16,071 nt of DNA from Stephanodiscus triporus. Taxonomy: Eukaryota; Bacillariophyta; Thalassiosirophyceae; Thalassiosirales; Thalassiosiraceae. This document shows positions 1 through 9,600 of the stretch, one piece after another. The translations under genes and the position numbers were made by a program. The stretch covers positions 1 to 16,071 of the forward strand of contig JALLAZ010000550.1 in the NCBI GenBank assembly GCA_036939755.1. Direction: 5' to 3'. Within the stretch, counting starts at the first letter, position 1; the number at the start of each line of letters is the position of its first letter. The notes below the pieces were generated by a model. That model had not been told where the DNA came from. It made no database searches and saw nothing but the letters and a program-made list of their open reading frames with translations.

Positions 1-401
1 ATCTTTAACTCCTTCTCCCTGCTTTTTGTCCTTCTTGTGTTGTTTCTCCTTTTTTTAGCTTGCTGTTTTTAATGCGCACACACAGACGTACGGACAATTC
101 GGGGGGGTTTAGGACCCCCCCCCAGTTTTAAGGACGGCCTCTCAAGAGTTCAGCCACCCAAGTTGAAGCGACATCCTAACATCAGCCACAATTCTTTCCT
201 TTGCAAAGAGGAATCCATTATTTTTCGTCTCCTCCAAAGAGTGGAGAATTCGTGGCTGTCAAGCAGGCGGGATAAATCCACGTGTTGCGTTGCCTTTTCA
301 AAGGGTCTTTGGAGATCTTCTCGGTTCGATTTTCTCCACGAAGAGAGAGTGTAAATAATACACCCAAAATAGCCAATCGTTAGGTCTAGCAACAACAACC
401 C
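1..401. promoter_or_regulatory. 5' flank of the CobW-family gene
   Basis: No convincing gene is seen here. The longest open frames (60-83 codons) lie on opposite strands, overlap one another and resemble nothing I know. The stretch holds a G7/C9 hairpin at 101-123 and a CACGTG hexamer at 279-284, about 120 bp before the start codon of the CobW gene. An in-frame TAG at 387-389 precedes that ATG, so the coding region does not extend into this flank. A promoter and 5' UTR are inferred from position only; I see no reliable TATA box or initiator. Confidence 0.4.
101..123. repeat. G7/C9 inverted repeat (GC-only hairpin)
   Basis: Seven Gs (101-107) and nine Cs (115-123) are separated by the 7-base spacer TTTAGGA, giving a perfect all-GC stem of 7 bp. 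It lies about 280 bp before the CobW start codon. It could be a structured element or a homopolymer slippage site. Nothing links it to a terminator or a known regulatory family. Confidence 0.6.
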
Positions 402-2093
402 ATGGCAAAAAAGAGGAAGATGTCAGCAAACAAAATCCCCGTGACAGTGCTAACAGGTGTGTAGATGTGTTTGCGTAGCATGCTATTTGCTCTTCTCCTT
501 CTGGCCGTGCCATATTGTTGATGTGTCGACTGATGCGGATTCGCGCCACGATCAGGTTTCCTGGGGTCCGGCAAGACGACGCTGTTGAACCGCATCCTCA
601 ATGATCCGACTCACGGCATGAAATTCGCCGTCATCGAGAATGAATTCGGCGCGATAGGCGTTGATGAGAAAATTCTGCCGGAAACGGTCGACGAGGAGGT
701 CATTGAGGTAATGAATGGCTGAATTTGCTGCACCGTCCGCGGGGATCTAGTGGAAGCCCTCAAGAGGCTTCACAAGCGGGTTGATAAGTTCGGTAAGTTG
801 TCTTGCGCTACGTGCATATATTACCAATCTCGGCCGAATAGACATGCATGATGAGCTTGCCATTTCCTCTCACGATATATTCCTCCTCCATTTTCTCATG
901 CAGACGGAGTCATCATCGAAACTACGGGACTCGCCGATCCTGCCCCTGTAGTGCAGACATTCTTCGTGGACGAAGAAATCGGCGAGTTGTACAGCCTTGA
1001 TTCGGTCATCACCGTTGTCGACGCCCATAACATCCTCGAGAGGCTGGCCGAAGAGAAGCCGTAAGTGAAATTATTGTTGATTGGGGTGGTAATTTTCGTG
1101 GTGATATTCTCATTACGTATTTTACTCACACGTCAACGCATTTATTTTCAGGGAGGGCGTGGAGAATGAATCAGTTGAACAGATCTGCTTCGCGGACAAA
1201 GTTCTCCTCAACAAAATCGATCTTGCTGACGAGGAAACGCTCAAAAAGATTGAAGGGGAGATTCGCAAGCTCAACCCGACCACTCCTATTTTACGCTGCC
1301 TTCAATGTAAGACCCGTGTTGCTATTTGTGACGATGGTTTTATTTAAATTAAATCATTTTATTGATGTCACTCGTGGATGCATTAAGCCGAGGTCAGCCC
1401 AAAGGAGCTTCTCAACATCAAAGCGTTTGAACTCCAGCGCGTTCTCGACTTCGACCCCGAGTTCCTTGGTGAAGAACAGGAGCATCAGCATGACTCCTCT
1501 GTCACCTCCGTATCTTGCCGCATCAAGGGGAATGTGAACCAGACGATGCTCCAGCGTTGGATCTCACGCCTCATCCAGGAGGATGGCGCCAATCTCTACA
1601 GGTACAAAGGAATTTTGTCCATCAAGGGTGTCGCAGAGAAATTTATCTTCCAGGGAGTGGGCATGCTCTTCAACGGAAATATTTCTGACATGAAATGGAC
1701 CGTACCTGAGTGAGTGTTATACATTCTCCTGCATCTTAACCCTGCTCATTGCGCACCCTGACCTTGTGCATATCAACCACTCATGCTTTTTCCAGATCTG
1801 AGCGAGAGAACATCTTTGTGTTCATTGGCAAGAACCTCAATCACGAGTGGTTGAAGAGTTGCTTCAAGGCATGCCTCGTGGGTGACCTTCGTTTCAAGGT
1901 AGGAGACAAGGTACAAGCAAATATTGGAAAGTTCGTAAATGGAAAAATCATCAAGCTATGGGATGATGGCAATGCCTACCGTATCGAGTTGGAGGATGGC
2001 GAGGGCACTAATGTGTACGCGCCTATTGATGTGGACACTTATGTTAGGGCCTCCCGTCCCGACCGCGCCGCCCGGGCCGCCGCCCGTAAATGA
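402..2093 (+). CDS. CobW/COG0523 GTPase metallochaperone with in-frame TGA at CxCC and a fused C-terminal domain
   Basis: Six exons: 402-456, 556-792, 904-1060, 1152-1306, 1388-1709 and 1796-2093. All introns are GT-AG (70-111 bp) and the phases agree, giving 407 residues if TGA 720-722 is read through. The start is ATG 402, because TAG lies in frame 12 bases upstream. Visible motifs: Walker A GFLGSGKTTL (residues 19-28), metal motif NG-X-ICC (X74, C76, C77), ETTGLADPAP (103-112), guanine-specificity NKID (170-173), and a CobW C-terminal domain (about 238-337) with YKGILSIKG, FQGVGMLF and VFIGKNL...CLV. COG0523 proteins are GTP-dependent chaperones for zinc or other metals. Overall the protein resembles the plant CobW-type proteins. 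Oddities: TGA replaces the first Cys of CxCC; the His-rich loop shrinks to EHQHD (233-237); G293 stands where FQGVH usually has His; and an extra domain follows (about 341-394). KKRK near the N-terminus and the lack of a transit peptide suggest a cytosolic or nuclear protein. If TGA is a stop, a 73-residue fragment results. Confidence 0.88.
720..722 (+). other. In-frame TGA at the first position of CxCC (possible selenocysteine codon)
   Basis: Within exon 2 the codons read AAT GGC TGA ATT TGC TGC ACC GTC CGC, that is N-G-*-I-C-C-T-V-R. In COG0523 proteins this motif is typically GCxCC, so TGA takes the place of the first motif cysteine. Both flanks encode well-conserved sequence and no splice choice removes the codon cleanly: a GTAATG...TAG excision would be 43 nt, out of frame, and would delete the motif. 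Cys-to-Sec replacement at metal or redox cysteines is the usual pattern in algal selenoproteins. I found no convincing SECIS by eye in 2094-2602. Alternatives are a recent TGC/TGT-to-TGA nonsense mutation or a base-call error. Confidence 0.5.
1884..2075 (+). other. Fused C-terminal SH3/Tudor-like small beta domain of the CobW protein
   Basis: Residues about 341-394 read RFKVGDKVQANIGKFVNGKI, then IKLWDDGNAYRIELEDG and VYAPIDVDTYVRA. The pattern VGDxV...G..I.LW...Y.I.L.DG..VYAP.D.D.YVR resembles a small beta-barrel module that I recall on many algal proteins, with a typical form VGDRVEC..G.W..GTVV.LWY...YQV.LDDG..IYAP.D.D. Standard CobW proteins end at the FKACLV-type segment just before it. 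The tail then finishes with an Arg/Ala-rich stretch. What it binds is unknown; a role in localisation or protein contact is a guess. Confidence 0.65.
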
Positions 2094-2602
2094 AGTTTAG
2101 AAGCTGAACGCAAAGAGCGATGAGGTTGACGATTGTGTAATAATCTTTTCATAACGCCACGAGAGGCCGCAGCTGAGTCAACTAGGTTAACTGATAAATG
2201 TAGGGAAATAAACTAAGAAGTCGGCGATGGTGATTTATCTCCGTGTGTTAACACTGTTGCCAACGTTATGGTCGCGATTCTGCCAAAGAGTTCAAAGCAT
2301 AGTCATCTCTTTCCTTCCATAGCAATGAAATATTATCCTCTGAAGAATGACAAATCAGACACACATAAAACCTGAATCCCACGCATCAAACGACCAGGGG
2401 AATAACCGCCCATTTCCTTTCGATTGGATAGTCGTCGAACTTCCGGAGATACCAATTGTGATGATGCAGCGATGACGGCATGTTCCTATCATAGCACTTA
2501 TCAAGACACATTTTTCCTACCACAGAATGGTTGGCATAAAATACTTAATGATACATATCGCCACCACCTTGAGTTCAGACTTTTCGTCATCACCCCCCCT
2601 CT
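2094..2602. other. Convergent intergenic region (3' ends of the CobW and LLPH-like genes)
   Basis: These 509 bp separate two convergent stop codons and must hold both 3' UTRs. No coding sequence is credible. A 7-bp inverted repeat, GATAAAT (2193-2199) with ATTTATC (2233-2239), and a weak stem between GTGATGAT (2458-2465) and ATCAT..CAC downstream are the only structures I noticed. Neither has the SECIS layout, in which ATGA/GTGA leads into a long stem with AA in the apical loop and GA directly after the stem. This is where a SECIS should lie if the CobW gene encodes selenocysteine. Confidence 0.5.
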
Positions 2603-3259
2603 TTAAATCGTCGCCAGCTTCTTCCCACTCCCTCTTTTCTTACTGCTGCTCCTCCCCGATCGTCTACCCTCGATGCTGCGACCCCGCCCTCTACTGCTGC
2701 TAGTATTACCGTCTTTTCGAGACCTTTTCTCGCCCATTTTACGCGACGTCCTATCGCCATACTGACCCGTCATCTTCGTCGTTTTCTTGGTCGGTATTTT
2801 CGATGCATCCTTGCCACCACTAGAGGAAGATCTTTTCCCGGCGGAAGAGGCACTCGTCAACATGACGACGTCTTCGTCGTCTTCTCCTTCGTCTACGATG
2901 TCTGATTTATTAGCATCATTATTGACCCCCGCGAATAAATTGGATAGACGATCGAACGAATTCATTTGGCTGGAAGTAATGCACTCCTGCAACTTTGCTT
3001 GGACTATCATCATGTTGGTCTTGGCAGCCTCCTTCGTCAGCCATCGTTGTTGTATGCATAATGATATATCGAGGAGGCGAACGAGCGAAACTGAGAATGA
3101 GAATACACATTTATTCCTTCGAGGACTCAACTCGATTAGATTATCATCATCATATCCAATTCACGCTTCACGGTCTAGCTGTACTCTTACCGTCCCGATG
3201 GTTTTACGAAACTCTGTGCGATTCTTCCGCTTGGCTTTCGATCGGATTGACTTCGCCAT
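2603..3259 (-). CDS. LLPH/DUF2423-like small basic, probably nucleolar protein
   Basis: Two exons on the minus strand: 3259 down to 3191 (23 codons) and 3031 down to 2603, joined over a 159-bp intron with donor GTAAGAG and acceptor GACGAAG. The product is 165 residues. Exon 1 encodes MAKSIRSKAKRKNRTEFRK, then TIGT; exon 2 continues EAAKTNMMIVQAKLQEC and SSQMNSFDRLSNLF. The N-terminal pattern MAKSxRSKxKRKxRxExRK is that of human LLPH and of the N-terminus of yeast YBL028C (DUF2423), small basic nucleolar proteins tied to ribosome biogenesis. An acidic patch, VDEGEDDEDVV, and a Lys/Arg/Ser-rich C-terminus ending KKRGSGKKLATI follow, consistent with a nuclear RNA- or ribosome-associated protein. 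The start was chosen because the short first exon carries the conserved motif; an ATG at 3130 inside the longer open frame would lose it. The gene diverges from the coiled-coil gene across a shared promoter. Confidence 0.8.
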
Positions 3260-3695
3260 GGTATGACGTTGGATGATGGGCTTCCCTGCTGTTCTTCGAA
3301 GTTTCGCCTTTACGCCGGTGGATAGGGATGCGAAGCGCCAACTTGATTTGCGCTTGCGGCTGGATTGTTGTTGTGTTTTGGTTTACTCGGCGTTTTTGTT
3401 GTGTTTTTTTTTGTGGTGGGGAAGAACTCTCTCTCTATGGCCAGACGGCCACCAAAAGCTGGCGGGAAGCAAGAGACCTCCTTTTTCCTTTCCTTCCCGC
3501 CAGCCCCAACGAACGAACGTTGACCCTCTACCTCGGATTCAAAACTCCGAGCTCACATTTTTTCCAACGACACCATAAATTTTGCAACCGGCAAGCTCAC
3601 TGCGCAACTCAGCAATTACCATACCAACCTTAAGTTAGTTCTCTCCATCCAAACTTACCTCCAACCTTTAACCTCCCACGTGCAACAACAATAAT
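3260..3695. promoter_or_regulatory. Divergent promoter between the LLPH-like and coiled-coil genes
   Basis: These 436 bp lie between two divergent start codons, so a bidirectional promoter is likely. Visible elements: GCGCCAA at 3335-3341 (TTGGCGC on the other strand, E2F-like), the 12-bp inverted repeat at 3458-3469/3493-3504 with E2F-like arms, and CACGTG at 3677-3682, just upstream of the coiled-coil ATG. The final roughly 90 bp before that ATG are C/T/A-rich with AAC and CAA runs, as in a 5' UTR. Open frames of about 100 codons here overlap in different frames and look like chance. Confidence 0.55.
3458..3504. promoter_or_regulatory. 12-bp perfect inverted repeat with two E2F-like sites
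   Basis: GCTGGCGGGAAG (3458-3469) and CTTCCCGCCAGC (3493-3504) are exact reverse complements separated by 23 bases rich in pyrimidines. Each arm holds TTCCCGCC or its complement GGCGGGAA, which fits the E2F/DP consensus TTTSSCGC closely. Position between two divergent genes suits a shared binding site. The 12-bp identity is beyond what the core motif alone needs, so a hairpin in transcript or DNA is an alternative. Confidence 0.55.
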
Positions 3696-6600
3696 ATGGA
3701 TCGTCGATCTAGTGGTGCAGCAATGGTGAGTGAAGCGTGGGTGGTGCGGTCAGAGAGAAAGAAAGAAGAACGGCGGCGTCTAGTATCATATCTTTCGGCA
3801 TTTATCACGTCTTTACTCTAGTCTTCACCGCAGAAGAAAAGATTCATCATCATCTTCACCTTACATGAATTTTCGTCTATCTTACATTAACCTTCACACA
3901 CGCGCCTGCATGCTCATGATCAGCGGACGCCATCCAAATCGGGGCGGGCGTTCGGTACCCGCCTGTCGGCGAACAGTCCTCTGCCATCGCAGCGGGAGCA
4001 ACTGCAGCAGCAGCCATCCTTGTCCAAATCGGCGAAAAAGAAGAGGCTCGATAGCATTAGTGAAATAACGACGAGCGGAAAGAAGAAGGAAGAGAAGAGG
4101 CCCCAGTCTCAGCCGAAAACGGGCAATCATGCAGTTGCGGAGAGGAATTCCGCAACGTCTGCGCTTAAGCTCCCTCCTCCTTCGACGACGACGACGACGA
4201 GCATTGAGCGAGAAGATGTTGACTGTACTACTGCCGCCACTACTCCTGCTTCTATGCTGCGACCAGCAGCAGCTGCAACGCCACTATCCGCTCCTGGGAG
4301 TGGCGTTGTAAACAGAGGAAAGAATTTAATGCACCATTTCAATTATTCTTCGCCATCGATAGGCGACGATGATGACGATAATCACATTGATGACGGTCAG
4401 GAGGTAGTGTTTGGAAGAAGAATGAGTATTCTTTTCAGTCCAAGGAGAGAAGGAGATGGGGTTGGAGAAGAAGATGGTCATGTCGCTAAGGCAATTGCTT
4501 CCTCTTCTTCTTCTCCTCCTTGGACGAAATTCACTCCTAAGATACAGTGGCAGAGAAAAGACGGAGATGATGGCAAAGCGGCTTCTACACCGTTATCCTC
4601 GTACCACCAATCCACTAACGCTGACACATGGATGAATGTCGCATCATCCGCACCAACATTGGGGCTGGCAGCCTTCCCATTATCATCATCATCATCATCA
4701 TCGTCGTCGGCGCATTCTACCACAGCCATCAATAGTGCTGGTGTCGTAACCACCTCTCTTTTGTACCCTCCTCGTGAACGGCAACACAAAACAATAGCAT
4801 CACCAATGTATTCATCATCTTCTTCCAAGAAAGTTTTATTCACACCATCGCAATCGTATTCACCACCGCGATGGCCTACTGCATCATTATCACCACCAAC
4901 TACAGCTACAATACCAGCTTCATCGTCATCAGAAGCAGGATCAACCACAATCTCCGCTTCTTCAGCCGTAGACGAAGCGTCCGTCATAATGTCTTCAGCC
5001 ACCGCTGCGGCAGCAGCAAAATCCTCAATACAGACGGCATTATCAATCGGACCATCAGAATACGCCATTCGATTCCCGGCAGGACAAACATCATTGCATT
5101 TGGAATTTGAGCCTGTGACGCTGACGTCAGGAAGGATGACGGGATGCGGCATTGCCAAGGTATTGCCGGAATTTTATAAAAAGTTGAATTCGAATGCCAT
5201 TAGCTACCTTCCTGAGCCACTTCCTTGCGGCAGTAGTGGCAGCAACGCCAGTGCCAATGACGATAGATGGGGAGGAGTTAAAGTAGGAGAAGAAGAAGAT
5301 GGATCATCAGCAGATGCGAAGACATCGCAATCGAAGATACAAGTCAACGATCTTGTGGTATCCATTAACGGCATATCCGTTCTATCCCGCAAGTACGATA
5401 TCATCATGGAGTTGCTGCATCACGAGCGATTCCATCACGTCGATAGAATCATCGTATTCCGCTCGATCGAGAAACTGTGGCGTAGTCGCAGTAGCAGCTA
5501 TAGCCATCAATTCACGAGGAGGACAATGCGCCACTTGCGCACTGGGAAGAGAATCGCCACGGCGTTGAATGACGATGTTTTGTTGACGGAAGACAACAGC
5601 GAGCTGTTGTTACGCACGTGGGTGGAGACTCCGACTCAAGTTTTGGTGGCTCGGAATAGGCAGAGTCGGACGACGGGTGGTGGGGTTGGCTTCATTATTT
5701 CTACGGATCAAAATATTGATAGTATTACAAGATCCACGCGCAATTTTGTAAATGCTTCGTCTGCAGCTGGCAACGACAAGGACGGTAATACTGAGGATCA
5801 AGGAGGAGGTGGACAACGACTCTCTAGATGTAACATCCAAGACGAGAGCAGTAATGATGATGGTGGACCAGATAATAAAAAGCTTGATAGCATTGGGGAA
5901 ATGACTACAACGGCGAGAGTCAGCGAACACGAGGCAGCACTTATTTCCACATCTTCGTCCCCTAAGAATTCTTCTTCCACGGCCACAACAACACCACCAA
6001 TAACCACCGCTACCAACAGAACGCCATCCTCAACTGCACCTGGCAGTAGTAGTGTAACTAAGGAAGGAGTCGATGATATGATGACGATGACTGGGGGTTC
6101 ATCATTTTTATTCTCACCTTCCAATGTAAAAAAAATACTAAGAAGGAGCGGTGACTGTGGTAATAGCAGTAGAAATGATTATCTTTCGCCAATCGTGACG
6201 AAAGTATCTACGACACCGGCGTCATCCTCGTCTTCAAATGCCTTATCATCGTCCCAATCCCAAAGTCTTGGAGTCGAGTTATTCTCGGCATCAGCAGCAG
6301 CATCAACAGTGAAGAAAAGCAATGTACGCAGAAGCAGTAGCAAGCAACAGCAGCAGACTATCGCTGTACGATTGAGTGATCATAAATATGACAACGGATA
6401 CAATACCAGCTCCTCTCGATCATCTCACATGGTGGAACGGATTTGCAAGGTCCTCATGGGAAACGAAATTCTTGGAGACATGGGAGGGGACTTTGAACAG
6501 TCCTTACGTTTAAAGAAGGCTGTGGTCGAGGAAATAAAGTATGCTCACTTCCTTCTTTTGATTGGAGAAACAAAGCAACGTGCTGTGGATGCAACGAAGG

Positions 6601-9600
6601 ATTTGCAGAGTAATGAATTATCATCGAAGGGTATTACGAATCAGAGCCGTCTCCAAGAAGTAGCAGCAGTGGCCCAGAAAGTAGAATCTGCTTCTGCTAT
6701 CGCAGGTTCGATGATGATATCACCAACCAGCTCTCGATCAGAGGCAAATGTGAGTGAAAATTCTGAGAGGTACGATACACAGAAAGTCATGATTGACATG
6801 CAATCGCAATTAGATGATTCCAATGCGATTGAAAGTAAGGAGAATCATGCAGCCATTGTCACAGCGTTGGAACAACGTATCGCTGTCATTGAAGCAGATC
6901 GAGATGATGCGCATCTAGAGCTAGAGAAGGCTCGATTGGCCGTGGCCAAGGCTAAAGATGATGCTGATATGACATTGAAGGCCATGGATGAGGAGAGATT
7001 GAGCTTCCACCGTCACGAAGCAACCCTTTTGAAACAGGTCAGTAGTCTCGAGGAACTCGTTGAAGCGACAGAGCAAAAGTTTGCTGACAGCACCAAGTCC
7101 CTGAACACCGTGGAGTCTGAACGAGATGTTGCGCTCATAGAGCTAGAAAGGGAACAATTGGCCCTATCTGTGGTGGCGGCGGAGTTAGCCATCTGTAAGG
7201 CTAGTTCCATTCAACGAGACTCTTCCCACACTGAGCATGTTTGTGCCCTTGAGGAAAGGCTTGCAGCCAAGGAGAATGCGGAATCTGTTCGAGAGAAGGC
7301 ACACCAAGAATTGGAGCAGCGACTGCTGGCACTCTCAGGAGCAGAGTCTGTTAGGGATGAGCTCAACAATGAGTTAGATAATGCACAGCTGAAGATTGCC
7401 CAACTCGAGATGGAAAAAAATGAGGCTGTGTCTAAGGCACTCAGCTTGGAAGACAGTCTTGTCAAACTGCGACATGAAATAGGTATCACGAATTCGAAGA
7501 ACTGTCAGCTTATAACTGAAATTGAGGAATTGACTGCCAAGCACAAAGCCACCGAGTCAGAAAGAAGAGAATATATGGATAAGTTGCAGCACGTCACTTG
7601 CGAAAAGGAAGAAGCCGAGGCCCAGCTCAGAGAATCAAACGATCATCTTGCAAGGCTTGAGGAGGAGGTGTTCATCGCAAATTCCAAGAACAGTCAGCTT
7701 ATAACTGAAATTGAGGAATGCACTGCTAAGTTCATAGCCATCGAGTCAGAAAAAAGAGAGTATATGGATAAGTTGGAGCACGTCGCTTGCGTAAAGACAG
7801 CAACCGAGGCCCAGTTCAGAGAATCAACCGATCATCTTGCAATGCTCAAGGAGCAGGTTCTCATGTTATCCGAAGAGAAAAATGCGCTGGAAATGAAGGT
7901 TGCGATGGCTGCAGCCGATTTAGACAAAGCCACAAAAGCTGCTGAACAAGAAAGGCTGCACTTGCAGCAATGCAATACATTGTGCGAGGAACAAGTTCAC
8001 TCTCTTGAGAAAAGGCTCAAAATTGCACTGGAAAAACTCAATGCGGCTGAGATGGAAGCTTCGCAAAGCAGGGCGTTGTGTTTTAATGTCCAAAGGGATT
8101 TCAAAGAGCTTGAACATGAACGAGAGTTCCTCCAAATGAATATTGCCAATCTCAAAGCGGCAAGTGCATCCACTGAAGCCGAACGGACTGAACTGATAGC
8201 GCGCGTCCATAGACTAGAGCTTGAGATTTCAGATGGAAAAGTATCTGAATCAGAGAATCAATCAGAGCTTCAATCTTTGTCATCTGCCCTAAAGGCAGCA
8301 CATGACGAGTTATCGGTCTTAAAATGCGATCGACTGCATTTAGAAAATCTTGTCACTGACCTGAAAAGTAATATGACCCTCAGCAATGCAAAGAGTGAAG
8401 AAGACCTAAAATTCTTTCAGGCAAGTACATGCACCCTCAATTATGATATATCAGTGCTGAAATCAAAGCTAGTTACTGCTGAAAAAGGCATTGATAATGA
8501 GCAGGCTGTAGTGAAGGTATTGGAGGCAGAACTGTCCACGAAGCAACGCGCTTTGGACTGCCTACTGCAAGAGTCCAGCGCCGAAAAAGAATCATTGACG
8601 GCTGATCTGGACATAAAAACTGCTGAAATCGTTGCACTTCAATCAAGTCAAAAGGCTCTAACAGAACAAATGAATGACCTTGCAATCAAGCTTGAAGGAA
8701 CTAAGAGTGATGCCATGAACCAAAATGCCAATCTCATGGCTGAATCCAAGCAGCTGTCTATGCAGCTCATCGAGTCAGATAATGACGCCCAGCGATACAA
8801 AGCCATTTGCAACGACCTCAAGTACAAGTTGGAAACTGCAGAAGCGCTCCTGGATGAGGGTGATGCTGAAATTCAGAGCCTGACCTACGTCGGTGAAACC
8901 CTAAAAACGAAGGTAATCAACCTCGAGGCATTGCTTGAGAATGCCGAGGATGCACTTTCCCATCTGAAAGACGAATATGAATCGCTAGCAATTGATAAGG
9001 AGTCTATGCAAACTCAGTTCGAGTCAGAAATTGATGTTCTGAGAGAGAAAGAGCGCGAGCTCACAGATCAAATGAAGCGAATCGAAGAGTTGCATTTTTC
9101 TTCACGCAACGAACTTCAGATGAAGCTAGCTGATGCCCAGAATGTTGCCACTCAAAGCAAGACAGTCAACGCTGGTCTCAGATCCAAGTTGGAATCCGCA
9201 GAAAAGTCTCTTGTTGAGGCCAATGCAAACATTCAGAGTCTCCTCAAGGACTGTTCGTGTTGGAAGAGGCAGGTGAATGACCTTGAAATATTGTTGGCGA
9301 ATGCGGACGAGGCCAATACCAAGCAGAAGGATGAAGTCGAATCGTTGACCGTTGAGCTGAAAGATCTTCGACACGAAAAGGATTCGATGGCTGTTGAAAT
9401 GATGTCAAAAGAAGCCGAAATCGTAATGTTGAACGAGAGGATGAGCGAGCTCTCCAATCAGCTCAACACAGTTTGCCATCTGAAAGACGAATATGAATCG
9501 CTAGCAATTGATAAGGAGTCTATGCAAACTCAGTTCGAGTCAGAAATNAATGTTGAACGAGAGGATGAGCGAGCTCTCCAATCAGCTCAACACAGTTTGC

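Noticed and set aside
2193..2239. GATAAAT/ATTTATC inverted repeat as a SECIS candidate
   Set aside because: The stem is only 7 bp, the 3' GA is inside the stem instead of following it, and there is no AA at the expected place in the apical loop.
2458..2505. GTGATGAT with ATCAT..CAC stem as a SECIS candidate
   Set aside because: The ATGA core would be base-paired with its complement and not form the non-canonical quartet, so the layout does not match.
2603..3130. A 175-residue minus-strand protein starting at 3130
   Set aside because: Its first 33 residues are intron sequence; the conserved N-terminus is in the separate exon at 3191-3259.
4020..4022. TTG as the start of the giant coding region
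   Set aside because: Open frame continues upstream to a clear acceptor at 3923, which joins in frame to an ATG exon at 3696-3725.
4478..5158. 226-codon minus-strand open frame
   Set aside because: It is antisense to the Ser-rich part of the coiled-coil gene; its Asp/Val/Ala-rich product simply mirrors the TCA/TCG codon runs.
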